From: Candidatus Nitrotoga sp. 1052
Lineage (GTDB): Bacteria; Pseudomonadota; Gammaproteobacteria; Burkholderiales; Gallionellaceae
DNA length: 35,461 nucleotides
Assembly: GCF_927312905.1 (NCBI RefSeq)
Contig: NZ_CAKMHQ010000039.1
Coordinates: 1 to 35,461, forward strand
Direction: 5' to 3'
Shown here in pieces: positions 25,264-33,785 of the stretch. The position numbers were made by a program, and so were the translations under genes. The notes under the pieces are model-generated. The model did not search any database and was not told the DNA's origin. It saw only the letters and a list, made by a program, of their open reading frames with translations. Position 1 is the first letter of the stretch, and each line of letters opens with the position of its first letter.

Positions 25264-25575
25264 TTATTTGACCCGCATATCATTCTTGACCGATTTCACG
25301 CCTTTGACGCCACGCGCAACCTCGGCCGCCTTATTTATCTCAGCCTGAGAACTGACAAAACCACTCAGTTGTACCTCACCCTTGAAGGTTTCGACGTTTA
25401 TTTCGGCGGACTTCAGGGAGGGCTCATTTAAAACTGCCGCCTTGACCTTCGTGGTCAGAACGGTGTCGTCAATATATTCTCCTGTTCCTTCCTGCTTTGA
25501 CGTAGATGCGCAACCCACAAAAAAAGCCAACAGGGCAATCAGGAAAAAAGTGGAAAAACGTTTAAATTGTGTCAT
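25264..25575 (-). CDS. BON-domain lipoprotein
   Basis: A 103-residue lipoprotein. The signal FFLIALLAFFVGC ends in a lipobox with C22, and one BON domain covers about 38-103 (YIDDTVLTTKVKAAVLNEP, GEVQLSGFV, and VKGVKSVKND). BON domains bind membranes or peptidoglycan-associated partners in proteins such as OsmY. It is probably anchored in the outer or inner membrane and has an osmotic or envelope-stress role, as its neighbours suggest. Confidence 0.9.
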   Translation of the reverse strand: MTQFKRFSTFFLIALLAFFVGCASTSKQEGTGEYIDDTVLTTKVKAAVLNEPSLKSAEINVETFKGEVQLSGFVSSQAEINKAAEVARGVKGVKSVKNDMRVK

Positions 25576-25739
25576 GGTAATGCACTCAAGATAAATGATG
25601 AAGCTAAATTGCCTCTCAATGATTGAAGTAGAACAGAATCAAGAGGCTCGTGTTCGCAACCTTCGTTGCGTGGTAAAACAAAAACTTGGATTTCCTTGCC
25701 CGCTGAGTGATCGCCGGAAGGCAAAATCAGAGCAACGCG

Positions 25740-25898
25740 CTATATTTTGCCCATCAGCAATAAAATGATAAGGATCAGCAACACCAGTCCAAGACCACCG
25801 CTGGGTCCGTAACCCCAACCCCGGCTATGAGGCCAACTTGGGAACGCACCGATCAGCAGCAGGATAACAATGATAAGCAAAATTGTTCCTAATGACAT
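25740..25898 (-). CDS. DUF3309 small membrane protein
   Basis: A 52-residue protein read from ATG 25898: MSLGTILLIIVILLLIGAFP, then SWPHSRGWGYGPSGGLGL and a final hydrophobic stretch ending LLMGKI. This is the DUF3309 pattern: an N-terminal helix, the SWPHSRxWGY-GPSGG centre and a C-terminal helix. The function is unknown. AGGAGATATAAA-type sequence precedes the start. It is the last member of the stress-type minus-strand run. Confidence 0.88.
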   Translation of the reverse strand: MSLGTILLIIVILLLIGAFPSWPHSRGWGYGPSGGLGLVLLILIILLLMGKI

Positions 25899-26189
25899 TT
25901 TATATCTCCTAATAGTAAATCGTAGCAGCGTAACGACTAAGAAATCTATCGCAGCACGACAATTGCTCTACCCTCGGTGTTAGAACTAGTCTTCTCACCG
26001 GTTCAACAACTGCCCCTTTGAGACAAGTCCTTTGTGAGACTGCACAGCAACTACCGTTGATCTTGGCAGTCATCGCCATGCCTTTAATTGAAGTATTACT
26101 CAAACGAGGACGGTCATCTGTGCTCCACCGCACACAGAGCCTGGCTTCTGTTCGTCGTAAACAAGATCACTTCCCCTGGTAAGATCGCG

Positions 26190-26650
26190 TTATCTATTAT
26201 GCTGTGAGTATTTGCGGTTATTCTTCTCGTCTGAGACCAGATTCATCATGCCGATCTTGACTTTCGCACATACCATACCAATGGTGCGCACAATATGGCC
26301 ACCCATCGCATTCTGTGTCCACGAACACGTGTTCCACTCGCACTTGGGTCTTAGATTGGTCCGGTTTGATGCCTTCCATTCATCGCTCAGCGGTCGGCCT
26401 CGCTTTGCTTTTTCATGGGCCTGGCTTTTAAACCCGTCAGCAGCCAGCATTTCCGCGTGGTCTGTGGAGAGGTACGCGCTGCCGGGGTAAATTGGCCGTC
26501 ATTCACCATTGGCATTTACCGCATGATTCAGCAGTTTGTCAAACGCCTGGCTGTCATGTATCGCCGCATCGGCTACTGTACATCTCTGTATCGAAATATT
26601 ATCTTCGTCAGGATTTATATGGTTTTGTGGCCGCAGTGCTTCTATGATGT
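26190..26650 (-). pseudogene. IS5-family transposase remnant with several lesions
   Basis: The minus strand from ~26640 reads like the catalytic half of an IS5-type transposase: GHKNHINPDEDN, then VADAAIHDSQAFDKLLNH. A TGA follows at 26501-26499, then YPGSAYLSTDHAEML, KAKRGRPLSDEWKASNRT, the out-of-frame VRVEHVF, then MGGHIVRTIGMV and KVKIGMMNLV. The family's YADSAY has become YPGSAY, which loses a catalytic Asp. One frameshift near 26620 and a compensating pair around 26340-26300 add to the decay. The ends of the element cannot be seen. Confidence 0.75.
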
Positions 26651-26826
26651 TACACATCGATAGAGGCCCCTTTATTTATTATTCACTATGTGACATATCG
26701 TACAGACCATGTTCAAGATGCTTCGTTATCCTTAATCTGAGAGTTAGCCAAATAATGTGGTCTTGGTAAAACTCTTAAGAGTGGCATGACATCATGTCTG
26801 CTGAAGAATGTTTCATAAATTTATAA

Positions 26827-27381
26827 ATGGAGTTACACATGAAAAAAACTTTTAGTTACCTCGCTATTACGTCCTGTTTTGTATTGGGCACCACTCTATC
26901 CCACGCTGATTCCGATGCATCTCATGGAAATATGCAGGAAAAAATTGGAAATATGCAGGAAAAAATGTTCAAAGCCATGGATGCAAATTCAGATGGAATG
27001 GTTACTACGGACGAATTTAATGCTTTCCATGCAAAGAAATTTAAGGAACTGGATGTCAATGGAAACGGCCAAATTACCTTGGAAGAAATGAAGGCCGGAT
27101 ACAAGAAGATGATGGATGATAGCGGACGCAAGAAGATGATGGATGATGGCGGACGCAAGAAGATGGACGATGCTTGGCACAAGAAGACGGGTGATGCCGA
27201 GGGCAAGAAGATGGATGATAGTGAAATGGATTCCGATAGTGGTAAGACAGATCCCCAAAGGGGCACGGCCAACCCCAAGAGCGAAACTAGGGCTGCCGGT
27301 GGTTCCAGTGATTCATGCTGTTGGACTCCCCGGGATTCCGGTACTAATAGATCAGACAAGAAGATGGATGATAAAGATTAA
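26827..27381 (+). CDS. Secreted EF-hand protein with Lys/Asp-rich repeat tail
   Basis: A 184-residue exported protein. I start it at ATG 26839 or 26827; the signal MKKTFSYLAITSCFVLGTTLSHA fits an ATG at 26839 with GGAG upstream. Two EF-hand loops follow, counted from that Met: DANSDGMVTTDE (48-59) and DVNGNGQITLEE (72-83). Both carry the calcium-ligand positions 1, 3, 5 and 12. The tail repeats KKMMDDSGRK-type units. The gene contains a 21-bp tandem repeat (26926-26967) and a 27-bp tandem repeat (27103-27156). Calcium binding in the periplasm or outside is likely. The leader resembles the Ser-rich protein at 5361. Confidence 0.85.
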   Translation: MELHMKKTFSYLAITSCFVLGTTLSHADSDASHGNMQEKIGNMQEKMFKAMDANSDGMVTTDEFNAFHAKKFKELDVNGNGQITLEEMKAGYKKMMDDSGRKKMMDDGGRKKMDDAWHKKTGDAEGKKMDDSEMDSDSGKTDPQRGTANPKSETRAAGGSSDSCCWTPRDSGTNRSDKKMDDKD

Positions 27382-27390
27382 TAAATGGAG

Positions 27391-27451
27391 CCCCTTGCTA
27401 AACCTATCATTCGATCTGAATTATGGTTCGACTGAAGGTTTAAAAAAGGGG
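27391..27451. terminator. Inverted repeat after the EF-hand gene
   Basis: CCCCTTGCTAAACCT at 27391-27405 pairs with AGGTTTAAAAAAGGGG at 27436-27451, leaving a loop of about 30 bases. It lies just after the stop and could end transcription, though no T-run follows it directly. Confidence 0.3.
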
Positions 27452-28052
27452 TGCCGCTTGCGTAAACAGACACTATTGGATTGCCAGACGGAAAAGTTCT
27501 TGACAATTCCGTACCATTAGCTAGTGAGTCAACCGTTGGCTCAGATAAGTAGAAGTTAGTTCAATTTTTTATCCAGGAGAAATACAGTAATCGGGAACAA
27601 CCTTAATCGCAATCAGGTTCATAGAAAAGCAAAAGCCAGCACTCACAGAGTATGTAAAATCTCTGCGGGTAGCAGTTAAACCTGAAGTCCCCCGGCATAG
27701 CTTGGGGTTTAGCCCTTTGAATCGTTATGTATTGACCTCTTATTGACAGTTCGCGGTTTCAGTATAATTTATCCATCCTCGTATCGTATGGCTTCACATC
27801 ATGTTGGGATAAGGTTTGTTGTAATGGCGAAAAATAATATCTCGCGTCACGCCGGTTTCATTCCCGATAGAAAGCGCCGTTGGACCAAGGACCGTGGTCT
27901 GCCCAAAAAAATCGAATATCGTACATTGACACAACCGACTGCAATAAATTTTTGCTTTTTTAGTTAATACGACAGAACCAGAAAATGAGTGTGCTTGTTG
28001 TGAATGGCATTGATCGTTCCCCGTGGAGCAAGCTAAAAAAGAAGGAGTCGTT
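27452..28052. other. 600-base region without a recognisable gene
   Basis: Contains TTGACA followed by TATAAT near 27741-27766, but only 14 bases apart, so a poor promoter. A 74-codon plus frame (27743-27967) matches nothing. The ribosome binding site AAGGAG for the cupin gene lies at its right edge. Confidence 0.4.
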
Positions 28053-28445
28053 ATGAAGGGTTTTGTGCAAGACATTGAGGGCCTCGCCATCAGGAATGAT
28101 GAATTTCGTCAGGTTCTTTACACGGCAAAGCACTGCCAGCTCGTCGTCATGGCTTTAAAGCCTAAAGAAGAAATTGGGGCGGAAGTCCACAAGCTCGACC
28201 AATTCTTTCGCGTGGAGAAGGGAACCGGTGAGGCGGTTCTTGATGGCGTTCGGACGGCGATCCGCGCCGGCTTCGCGGTAGTAGTCCCGGCTGGGACGAA
28301 TCACAACATCATCAATACCGGCAGTGTTCCACTGAAGCTCTATACGCTCTATGCGCCGCCGAATCATCGGGATGGCGTTGTCCACCATACCCGCGACGTG
28401 GCAGAGGCCGACAACGAGCACTTTGACGGCAAAACGACTGAATAG
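28053..28445 (+). CDS. Single-domain cupin protein
   Basis: A 130-residue cupin. The metal-site motif 1 region reads PKEEIGAEVHKLDQFFRVEKG (E and H ligands) and motif 2 region reads PAGTNHNIINTG (H ligand). It is conserved in many bacteria under names such as cupin-domain protein or mannose-6-phosphate-isomerase-like, and the substrate is unknown. AAGGAG stands 5-6 bases before ATG 28053, which decides the start over 28023. It is convergent with the folB remnant and metE. Confidence 0.88.
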   Translation: MKGFVQDIEGLAIRNDEFRQVLYTAKHCQLVVMALKPKEEIGAEVHKLDQFFRVEKGTGEAVLDGVRTAIRAGFAVVVPAGTNHNIINTGSVPLKLYTLYAPPNHRDGVVHHTRDVAEADNEHFDGKTTE

Positions 28446-28547
28446 ATAGTCGACTGCGCGCCGGGCTGATCTCCGCAGGAACGCGCAGATTGAGTTCCCT
28501 CGGTTGTCCAATAGGCTGGGGCGTTAGACAGTGTCAAATTCGAGCCG

Positions 28548-28802
28548 TTACAGCTTGCTACCACGCACACTTGTGCTTGCCTGATGCCTTTTGCGTTGCA
28601 GTTGCCATGATGTCTTATCCTTATCAGTTTTGTAGAGATTGATCGCGTCTAGTGCACGAACAACAGCTCTATGCATCCCAAGCAGGTGTACGCTTTCTAG
28701 TCGCAAATCAAAAACGAGCGGACGTGAGGCTGCCCGTTCCCATTCGTACACGCCGATGACGGTATACAACGTAATTCCATCATGTGCGAGCGTGTGCGCC
28801 AT
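28548..28802 (-). pseudogene. Truncated dihydroneopterin aldolase (folB-like) after metE
   Basis: The first ~33 residues match FolB: GITLYTVIGVYEWERAASRP then LVFDLRLE. The rest (SVHLLGMHRAVVRALDAINL onward) does not follow the FolB pattern, and the 84-residue frame is too short for the ~118-residue enzyme. The catalytic Lys/Tyr region is missing, so the fragment should be inactive. Its ATG overlaps the metE stop by one base (TGATG), so the join is precise. The real folB must lie elsewhere. Confidence 0.6.
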
Positions 28803-31069
28803 CAGGTTGCGATGTTCCGCAGTGTATGCGCTACGGCAACCATGTTGCGTAGGGCCGCTTCCACTTCTGGCCAGCCGCGCGTTTTCAATCCGCAGTCCGG
28901 GTTAACCCACAAGCGCTCGCGCGGAATAACAGCACATGCTTTGCGCATCAGACGCTGCATTTCTTCCTGACTCGGCACACGCGGTGAATGGATGTCGTAC
29001 ACGCCTGGGCCGATATCGTTCGGATAATGGAAGGCACGAAAGGCTTCCAGCAGTTCCATATCCGAGCGCGACGTTTCTATCGTAATCACATCAGCATCCA
29101 TCGCAGCAATGGCGGGCAGAATGTCGTTGAATTCTGAATAGCACATGTGCGTGTGAATTTGCGTGGTGTCTCGCACGCCGCTGGTACTAATGCGGAAAGC
29201 GCGCACTGCCCAGTCGAGATAATGCGCCCAGTCCTGCCGTTTGATCGGCAAGCCTTCGCGTAAGGCGGCTTCGTCAATCTGAATGATGCCTATGCCCGCC
29301 CGCTCCAAATCCTGCACTTCGGCGCGAATTGCCAGTGCAATTTGCAGGGCGGTGGCAGCGCGCGGAATATCGTTGCGCACGAATGACCATTGCAAAATGG
29401 TGATTGGTCCGGTGAGCATTCCTTTCATCGGTTTGTCGGTCAGACTTTGCGCGTAGCAAATCCACTCGACGGTCATTGGTTGCGAGCGTGAAATATCGCC
29501 GTAGATTATGGGAGGTTTAACGCAGCGCGAGCCGTAGCTTTGGACCCATCCGTATTCGGTGAAAGCGAAGCCTTTCAGTTGTTCGCCGAAGTATTCCACC
29601 ATGTCGTTGCGTTCGGCTTCACCATGCACCAGCACGTCTAGCCCCAGTTCTTCCTGCTTGGCCACCACATGGCGGATTTCTGCCTGCATGGCCGTGCGAT
29701 ATTGCTCCTCGTTCAGTTTGCCTTGCTTGTAGCCCGCGCGGGCACTGCGGATGGCTGCGGTTTGCGGAAAAGAGCCGATGGTAGTGGTCGGGAAAGCAGG
29801 CAGCTTGAGTTGCTCTTGCTGTGCAGCGATGCGCTGGGCAAACGGCGTAGAGCGTTTTTCATCGGCAGGTTTCAGGGCTGCAATACGCTGATGCACTTCA
29901 CGATCATGTCGCAGCGGCGAGTACACCCGGCTTTCCAATGCAGCATTGGTTTTTGCCAATTGAGGGGCGATGGCTTCCTTGCCGTGCGATACACCGTGCG
30001 CCAGAGTGACGACCTCCCCGAGCTTTTGCGTGGCGAATGCCATCCAACTTTTGACGGTTTTATCCAGTCCGGTTTCTTGTGCTAAATCCACCGGCACATG
30101 CAACAAAGAACAACTGGGTGCAACCCATAGTCGATCCCCCAGTGTTGTGTGCAACTCGTCGAGGATAGCCAACGAAGCTGGCAAGTTGTTGAGCCAGATA
30201 TTGCGTCCATCTACGATACCTGCAGAAAGGATTTTATCCGCCGGGAAATTGCGGATAAAGGTATCAGCCTGCTGCGGAGCGCGCACCAAGTCGATATGCA
30301 GGCCTGCGACCGGCAAGGCCTTTAGCGCCTCGGCATGGTCTTCCACGCTGTCGAAATAAGTGGCGAGCAGAATTTTGGGGGCGTCCTGCGCCAGGCTGGC
30401 GTAGGTGTGAGAAAGTGCTGCCACCCATTCCTGCGGCAGATCGAGTGCCAGCACAGGTTCGTCAATCTGCACCCACTCCACGCCTTGGGCTTTCAGGCGC
30501 GCCAGAATTTGCTTGTACACCGGAATCAGCTTGGGCAATAAATTCAGGCGGTTCAGACCGGCATGTTTTTCCTTACCGAAATACAGGTAGGTGAGCGGAC
30601 CAATTAATACCGGCTTGGCGTTGATCCCCAGTGTCTGCGCTTCACCTACTTCATCGAATAGCCATAAGCTATTCAGGTTGAACTCGGTGGAATTCAGGAA
30701 TTCCGGGACAAGATAGTGGTAGTTGGTGTCGAACCACTTGGTCATTTCCATGGCGGGCTGTTGTGCATTGCCGCGCGCAAGCTGGAAATACTGCTCAAGT
30801 GTTGGTGGGCCTGTAAAACCGAATCGTTCGGGCACGGCACCCAGGAGGACGGTCATGTTCAACATTTGGTCGTACCAGGCGAAATCCCCTGCCGGAATCA
30901 GAGCAATGCCCGCATCGCGCTGCACCGCCCAGTGCCGCGCTCGCAATGCTTTGCCGGTGTCAAGCAGGGATGCTTCGTCCAATTGGCCATTCCAATACGA
31001 TTCCAAAGCCTTTTTGAGCTCGCGTTGCGCGCCGATGCGCGGAAAGCCAAGATTGTGCGTAATTGTCAT
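28802..31069 (-). CDS. metE: Cobalamin-independent methionine synthase MetE
   Basis: Transfers a methyl group from 5-methyltetrahydropteroyltriglutamate to homocysteine, the last step of methionine synthesis, without vitamin B12. The 755-residue protein has the usual two-barrel layout: N-terminal [21 protein letters not shown], a C-terminal barrel with [12 protein letters not shown], and the zinc site in [13 protein letters not shown] (His, Cys), ETSRSDME (Glu) and [11 protein letters not shown] (Cys). Length is normal. AAGGATAATC precedes the ATG. metR lies divergently upstream, as in E. coli. The gene has a truncated folB attached to its end. Confidence 0.97.
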   Translation of the reverse strand: MTITHNLGFPRIGAQRELKKALESYWNGQLDEASLLDTGKALRARHWAVQRDAGIALIPAGDFAWYDQMLNMTVLLGAVPERFGFTGPPTLEQYFQLARGNAQQPAMEMTKWFDTNYHYLVPEFLNSTEFNLNSLWLFDEVGEAQTLGINAKPVLIGPLTYLYFGKEKHAGLNRLNLLPKLIPVYKQILARLKAQGVEWVQIDEPVLALDLPQEWVAALSHTYASLAQDAPKILLATYFDSVEDHAEALKALPVAGLHIDLVRAPQQADTFIRNFPADKILSAGIVDGRNIWLNNLPASLAILDELHTTLGDRLWVAPSCSLLHVPVDLAQETGLDKTVKSWMAFATQKLGEVVTLAHGVSHGKEAIAPQLAKTNAALESRVYSPLRHDREVHQRIAALKPADEKRSTPFAQRIAAQQEQLKLPAFPTTTIGSFPQTAAIRSARAGYKQGKLNEEQYRTAMQAEIRHVVAKQEELGLDVLVHGEAERNDMVEYFGEQLKGFAFTEYGWVQSYGSRCVKPPIIYGDISRSQPMTVEWICYAQSLTDKPMKGMLTGPITILQWSFVRNDIPRAATALQIALAIRAEVQDLERAGIGIIQIDEAALREGLPIKRQDWAHYLDWAVRAFRISTSGVRDTTQIHTHMCYSEFNDILPAIAAMDADVITIETSRSDMELLEAFRAFHYPNDIGPGVYDIHSPRVPSQEEMQRLMRKACAVIPRERLWVNPDCGLKTRGWPEVEAALRNMVAVAHTLRNIAT

Positions 31070-31162
31070 GATTATCCTTCGTTTGAAAGGATGGTATCTT
31101 CGGCAAATTCATACTATTATGCAAAATCATTATTTTCGTATTCATCATTAAATTATTTAATA
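31070..31162. promoter_or_regulatory. Divergent metE-metR control region
   Basis: This 93-base gap separates metE (minus) and metR (plus). It is very AT-rich and holds two ATGAAT half-sites on the minus strand about 30 bases apart. They could be partial MetR boxes (family consensus TGAA-N5-TTCA), but no full match is seen. A small CCTT...AAGG inverted repeat lies near the metE start. Confidence 0.45.
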
Positions 31163-32101
31163 ATGCTATCCATTCTGGAATTACGCCATTTACGCATGTT
31201 GGAAGCCTTGGTCGGGAGCGGCAATCTGTCGCGCGCCGCGCAACGCTTACACCTGACACAGTCGGCAATTTCGCATCAGGTCAAACAGATAGAAGATCAT
31301 TACGGCGTTCTCTTGTTCGAGCGCAAGACCCAGCCATTACGATTGACGGCTGCCGGACAGCGGCTGCATGCCTTGGCGGAAGGGGTGCTGGCGCAGGTGG
31401 CAGAAGCCGAGCGCGATATCGCACGCATCGTGGAAGGACAGGCCGGACGCTTGCGTGTAGCGGTGGAATGCCATACTTGCTTCGAGTGGCTAATGCCCGC
31501 GATGGATGTTTTCCGCGAACATTGGCCGGAGGTTGAGTTGGATTTGGTATCCGGTTTTCATGTTGATCCGCTGGCGCTACTGCGCGAAGACCGCGCCGAC
31601 CTTGCCGTGGTATCTGAGTACCGCAAGAACGGAATGACCTATCACCCCTTATTCGGTTTCGAGATCGTCGGCATTGTTTCTTGTTTGCACAAATTGGCGC
31701 AAAAGGAATACCTCACTGCACGCGACTTTGCCGACGAAACGTTAGTGACCTACCCGGTACCTGAAGAAATGCTGGACGTAATCCGCAATTTTTTGAAGCC
31801 ACATGGCGTTGAGCCGAAACGACGCACCGCCGAATTGACCGTTGCCATTTTACAGTTGGTTGCCAGCCGCCGAGGTATCTCAGCCATGCCGAACTGGGCG
31901 GTTCAGAGCTATTTGAAAACCGGCTACGTGCAGGGCATGCGTCTGGGCAAGGAGGGATTGTTCGGTGAGCTGTATGCCGTCACTCATGTGGAGGCTGCGC
32001 AAGCTGCCTACATGCAGGATTTTCTGGAAACCGTGCGGACGGTCAGCTTTAACCGTTTGCCGGGGCTGATACCTTTAATGATCCGCGGGGATGAGGTTTA
32101 A
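31163..32101 (+). CDS. metR: LysR-family regulator MetR
   Basis: A 312-residue LysR-type regulator. The N-terminal winged helix reads LELRHLRMLEALVGSGNLSR then AAQRLHLTQSAISHQVKQIE, and the C-terminal co-inducer domain follows. MetR responds to homocysteine and activates metE. Divergent position next to metE, length and strong similarity to MetR give the call. I start it at ATG 31163, where the family begins; the frame is open far upstream, across the antisense of metE. It ends before the REP-like palindrome at 32114. Confidence 0.93.
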   Translation: MLSILELRHLRMLEALVGSGNLSRAAQRLHLTQSAISHQVKQIEDHYGVLLFERKTQPLRLTAAGQRLHALAEGVLAQVAEAERDIARIVEGQAGRLRVAVECHTCFEWLMPAMDVFREHWPEVELDLVSGFHVDPLALLREDRADLAVVSEYRKNGMTYHPLFGFEIVGIVSCLHKLAQKEYLTARDFADETLVTYPVPEEMLDVIRNFLKPHGVEPKRRTAELTVAILQLVASRRGISAMPNWAVQSYLKTGYVQGMRLGKEGLFGELYAVTHVEAAQAAYMQDFLETVRTVSFNRLPGLIPLMIRGDEV

Positions 32102-32113
32102 CTTAAGGCAATG

Positions 32114-32203
32114 CTGAACAAGTCTCTCCGTTCGGGCTGAGCCGGTCGAAGCCATTTGCAAGTGGTACGTTTCGACAAGCTCAACGCAAACGGACTTGTT
32201 CTG
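32114..32203. repeat. REP-like palindrome, copy 1
   Basis: GAACAAGTC...CCGTTCGGGCTGAGCCGG is mirrored by CAAGCTCAACGCAAACGG...GACTTGTTC. This belongs to the CCGTTCGGGCTGAGCTTGTCGAAGCC type of palindromic repeats common in proteobacteria. It sits between the convergent ends of metR and a VOC-fold gene, where it may act as a two-way terminator. Confidence 0.7.
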
Positions 32204-32232
32204 CGTAGCCTCAAAAGTAATAGTAGTGGGTT

Positions 32233-32700
32233 TCAGCCGCCCATCTTGGCCATTTCTGCTTGCATTTCTTCGGGCGTCACATCGCGCGTATGGTTGGCTA
32301 TCGACCAGCGGTGACCAAACGGGTCTTCCACTTGACCGTAACGGTCGCCCCAAAACATATCCGCTATAGGCATGGTGATTTTTGCACCCGCTGCTGCGGC
32401 TTGCGCCATGGTTTCGTCCGCGTTTTCGACTTGCAAATGGATCGTGATCGGCGAGCCTTTCAATGTTTTTGGTCCAAGTGCGCCCCATTGCGGGTTTTCT
32501 TCAGCGAGCATCAATTGTGAGTCGCCAATCTGGACACAGGCGTGCATAAGTTTGCCGTCCGGGCCCGGAAGACGCATTATTTCTATGGCATTGAATGCTT
32601 TTTTGTAAAACTCAATAGCCTCCGACGCGCCTGCGCAAATGATGTGAGGCGTGATCGAATGCATGCCATCAGGAATGGCTTTGACTTTTAAACTGGTCAT
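32233..32700 (-). CDS. VOC-fold protein (PhnB-like glyoxalase superfamily)
   Basis: A 155-residue VOC-superfamily protein: ITPHIICAGASEAIEFYKKAF, then GDSQLMLAEENP and the closing FWGDRYGQVEDPFGHRWSIA, which carries the C-terminal metal-ligand-like motif. The branch is often labelled PhnB or bleomycin-resistance-like; its substrate is unknown. It is the last gene of the ArsR-AHSA1-VOC set. It is separated from the gene before it by REP copy 2, so it may have its own transcript. GGAG precedes the ATG. Confidence 0.88.
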   Translation of the reverse strand: MTSLKVKAIPDGMHSITPHIICAGASEAIEFYKKAFNAIEIMRLPGPDGKLMHACVQIGDSQLMLAEENPQWGALGPKTLKGSPITIHLQVENADETMAQAAAAGAKITMPIADMFWGDRYGQVEDPFGHRWSIANHTRDVTPEEMQAEMAKMGG

Positions 32701-32797
32701 GGTTAATTCTCCTAGATTTTTGATAAATATTAAAATTACTTACTTCGCGCGCGTACCACCTATTGATGTGCTACTTATTGATCAGGCACGGTGAAGT

Positions 32798-32871
32798 ATT
32801 AACTCCGTTCGGGCTGAGCTTGTCGAAGCCCATTCACCTTTCGACAGGCTCAAGGCGAACGGACTTCAAAC
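32798..32871. repeat. REP-like palindrome, copy 2
   Basis: CCGTTCGGGCTGAGCTTGTC...GAAGCCC and TTTCGACAGGCTCAAGGCGAACGG form a second palindrome of the same type as at 32114. The two copies flank the VOC gene at 32233. Confidence 0.7.
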
Positions 32872-32885
32872 ATAATCCGGCCTAA

Positions 32886-33359
32886 TCAATAGTTCGCGTC
32901 GTAAGCTCGCTGTATATCTGCAATCACGATCTTCGACATAGTCATCATCGCTTGCATCACACGTCCCGCTTTCACAGGGTCCGGGTCACTTATCAATTGT
33001 ATGAGTTGCTTGGGAACAATCTGCCACGACACGCCGTATTTATCCTCCAGCCACGCGCATTGGCTGGGCTTGCCGCCAGCGACCAATGCGTCCCAGTAGT
33101 AGTCCACTTCTTCCTGCGTTTCGCAATTCACGACGAAGGAAGTCGCAGGTGAAAATTTGTACATAGGCCCGTTGAGCGCCATAAATTGGCGTCCCTCCAG
33201 CTCAAAATTTGCGGTTATCACTGTGCCCTCTGGCATGGGCGCGCCTTTGCCGTAGTGAGTCACGCTCAATATTTTTGAGTTTTTAAAAATAGAGACGTAA
33301 TAGTTCATTGCTTCCTCAGCTTGCCCGCTAAACAATAAACAGGTGGTGATTTTTTGCAT
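32886..33359 (-). CDS. VOC/PhnB-like fold protein
   Basis: A 157-residue protein of the same PhnB-like branch as the gene at 18215: TTCLLFSGQAEEAMNYYVSIF, then CAWLEDKYGVSWQIVP and the tail MMTMSKIVIADIQRA. The two paralogues keep the same motif order but differ widely in sequence. It has GGAG-type sequence upstream of the ATG. It lies downstream of the AHSA1 genes on the same strand and probably belongs to their transcript. Confidence 0.88.
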   Translation of the reverse strand: MQKITTCLLFSGQAEEAMNYYVSIFKNSKILSVTHYGKGAPMPEGTVITANFELEGRQFMALNGPMYKFSPATSFVVNCETQEEVDYYWDALVAGGKPSQCAWLEDKYGVSWQIVPKQLIQLISDPDPVKAGRVMQAMMTMSKIVIADIQRAYDANY

Positions 33360-33396
33360 GGTTCTTCTCCTGTTGGGGTTGAACGATTAAGTAACA

Positions 33397-33785
33397 TGCC
33401 AGATAGTTCGCTAAACGGTCAAATGTGCTGTTCCAGCCTTCGTTATGTCCCTCTTACTCGAACGATGACTGAAATGGTGTTTGCCTTAGCACCATGGTAG
33501 TTTTTCCATGATTCTCGGTTAGGGTCATAGTGATTAGGTTTTCCAGGCCTCGCTTGCCTGTTCCTTCCCAAGCAAAAGTAAATACCAGTAATTCAAGCTC
33601 GACCACCTCACGAAATTCGCCACCGTGCCATAACAAATCTCCGGCTTCAACAGAACGTAAACAATTGCGCCAGCGAGCGCCCGACCGAGCATCCCACATC
33701 ACATTGACTGCGGGATGGTGGCTTGGTCCCCACCCATTCAATGCGTGTTTGGGATCAGTCCAAGCCTTCCACACTAACGCTTTTG
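33397..33785 (-). pseudogene. Second AHSA1 domain, cut off by frameshift and nonsense codon
   Basis: The domain reads ALVWKAWTDPKHALNGWGPS, then GARWRNCLRS and KTTMVLRQTPFQSSFE, stopping at TAA 33454-33456. Past this stop the same frame continues EGHNEGWNSTFDRLANYLA, the normal C-terminus of AHSA1 proteins, so the TAA is premature. Upstream the frame is lost at the 17-bp tandem duplication (33786-33819). Without the duplication it would join the preceding AHSA1 gene in frame, through NITRTFYAPKALVWKAW. Confidence 0.75.

Noticed and set aside
25909-26133. 74-codon minus-strand frame
   Set aside because: No motif, ribosome binding site or family similarity.
27741-27766. TTGACA-TATAAT promoter
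   Set aside because: The spacing is only 14 bases and no gene follows at a suitable distance.
28523-28529. GTTAGAC, resembling an attC R' half-site after the cupin gene
   Set aside because: No matching R'' or complementary L''/L' pair is found on either side within a usual attC length.
31070-31162. SAM or cobalamin riboswitch before metE
   Set aside because: The gap is only 93 bases and AT-rich, with no room for or sign of the conserved riboswitch cores.
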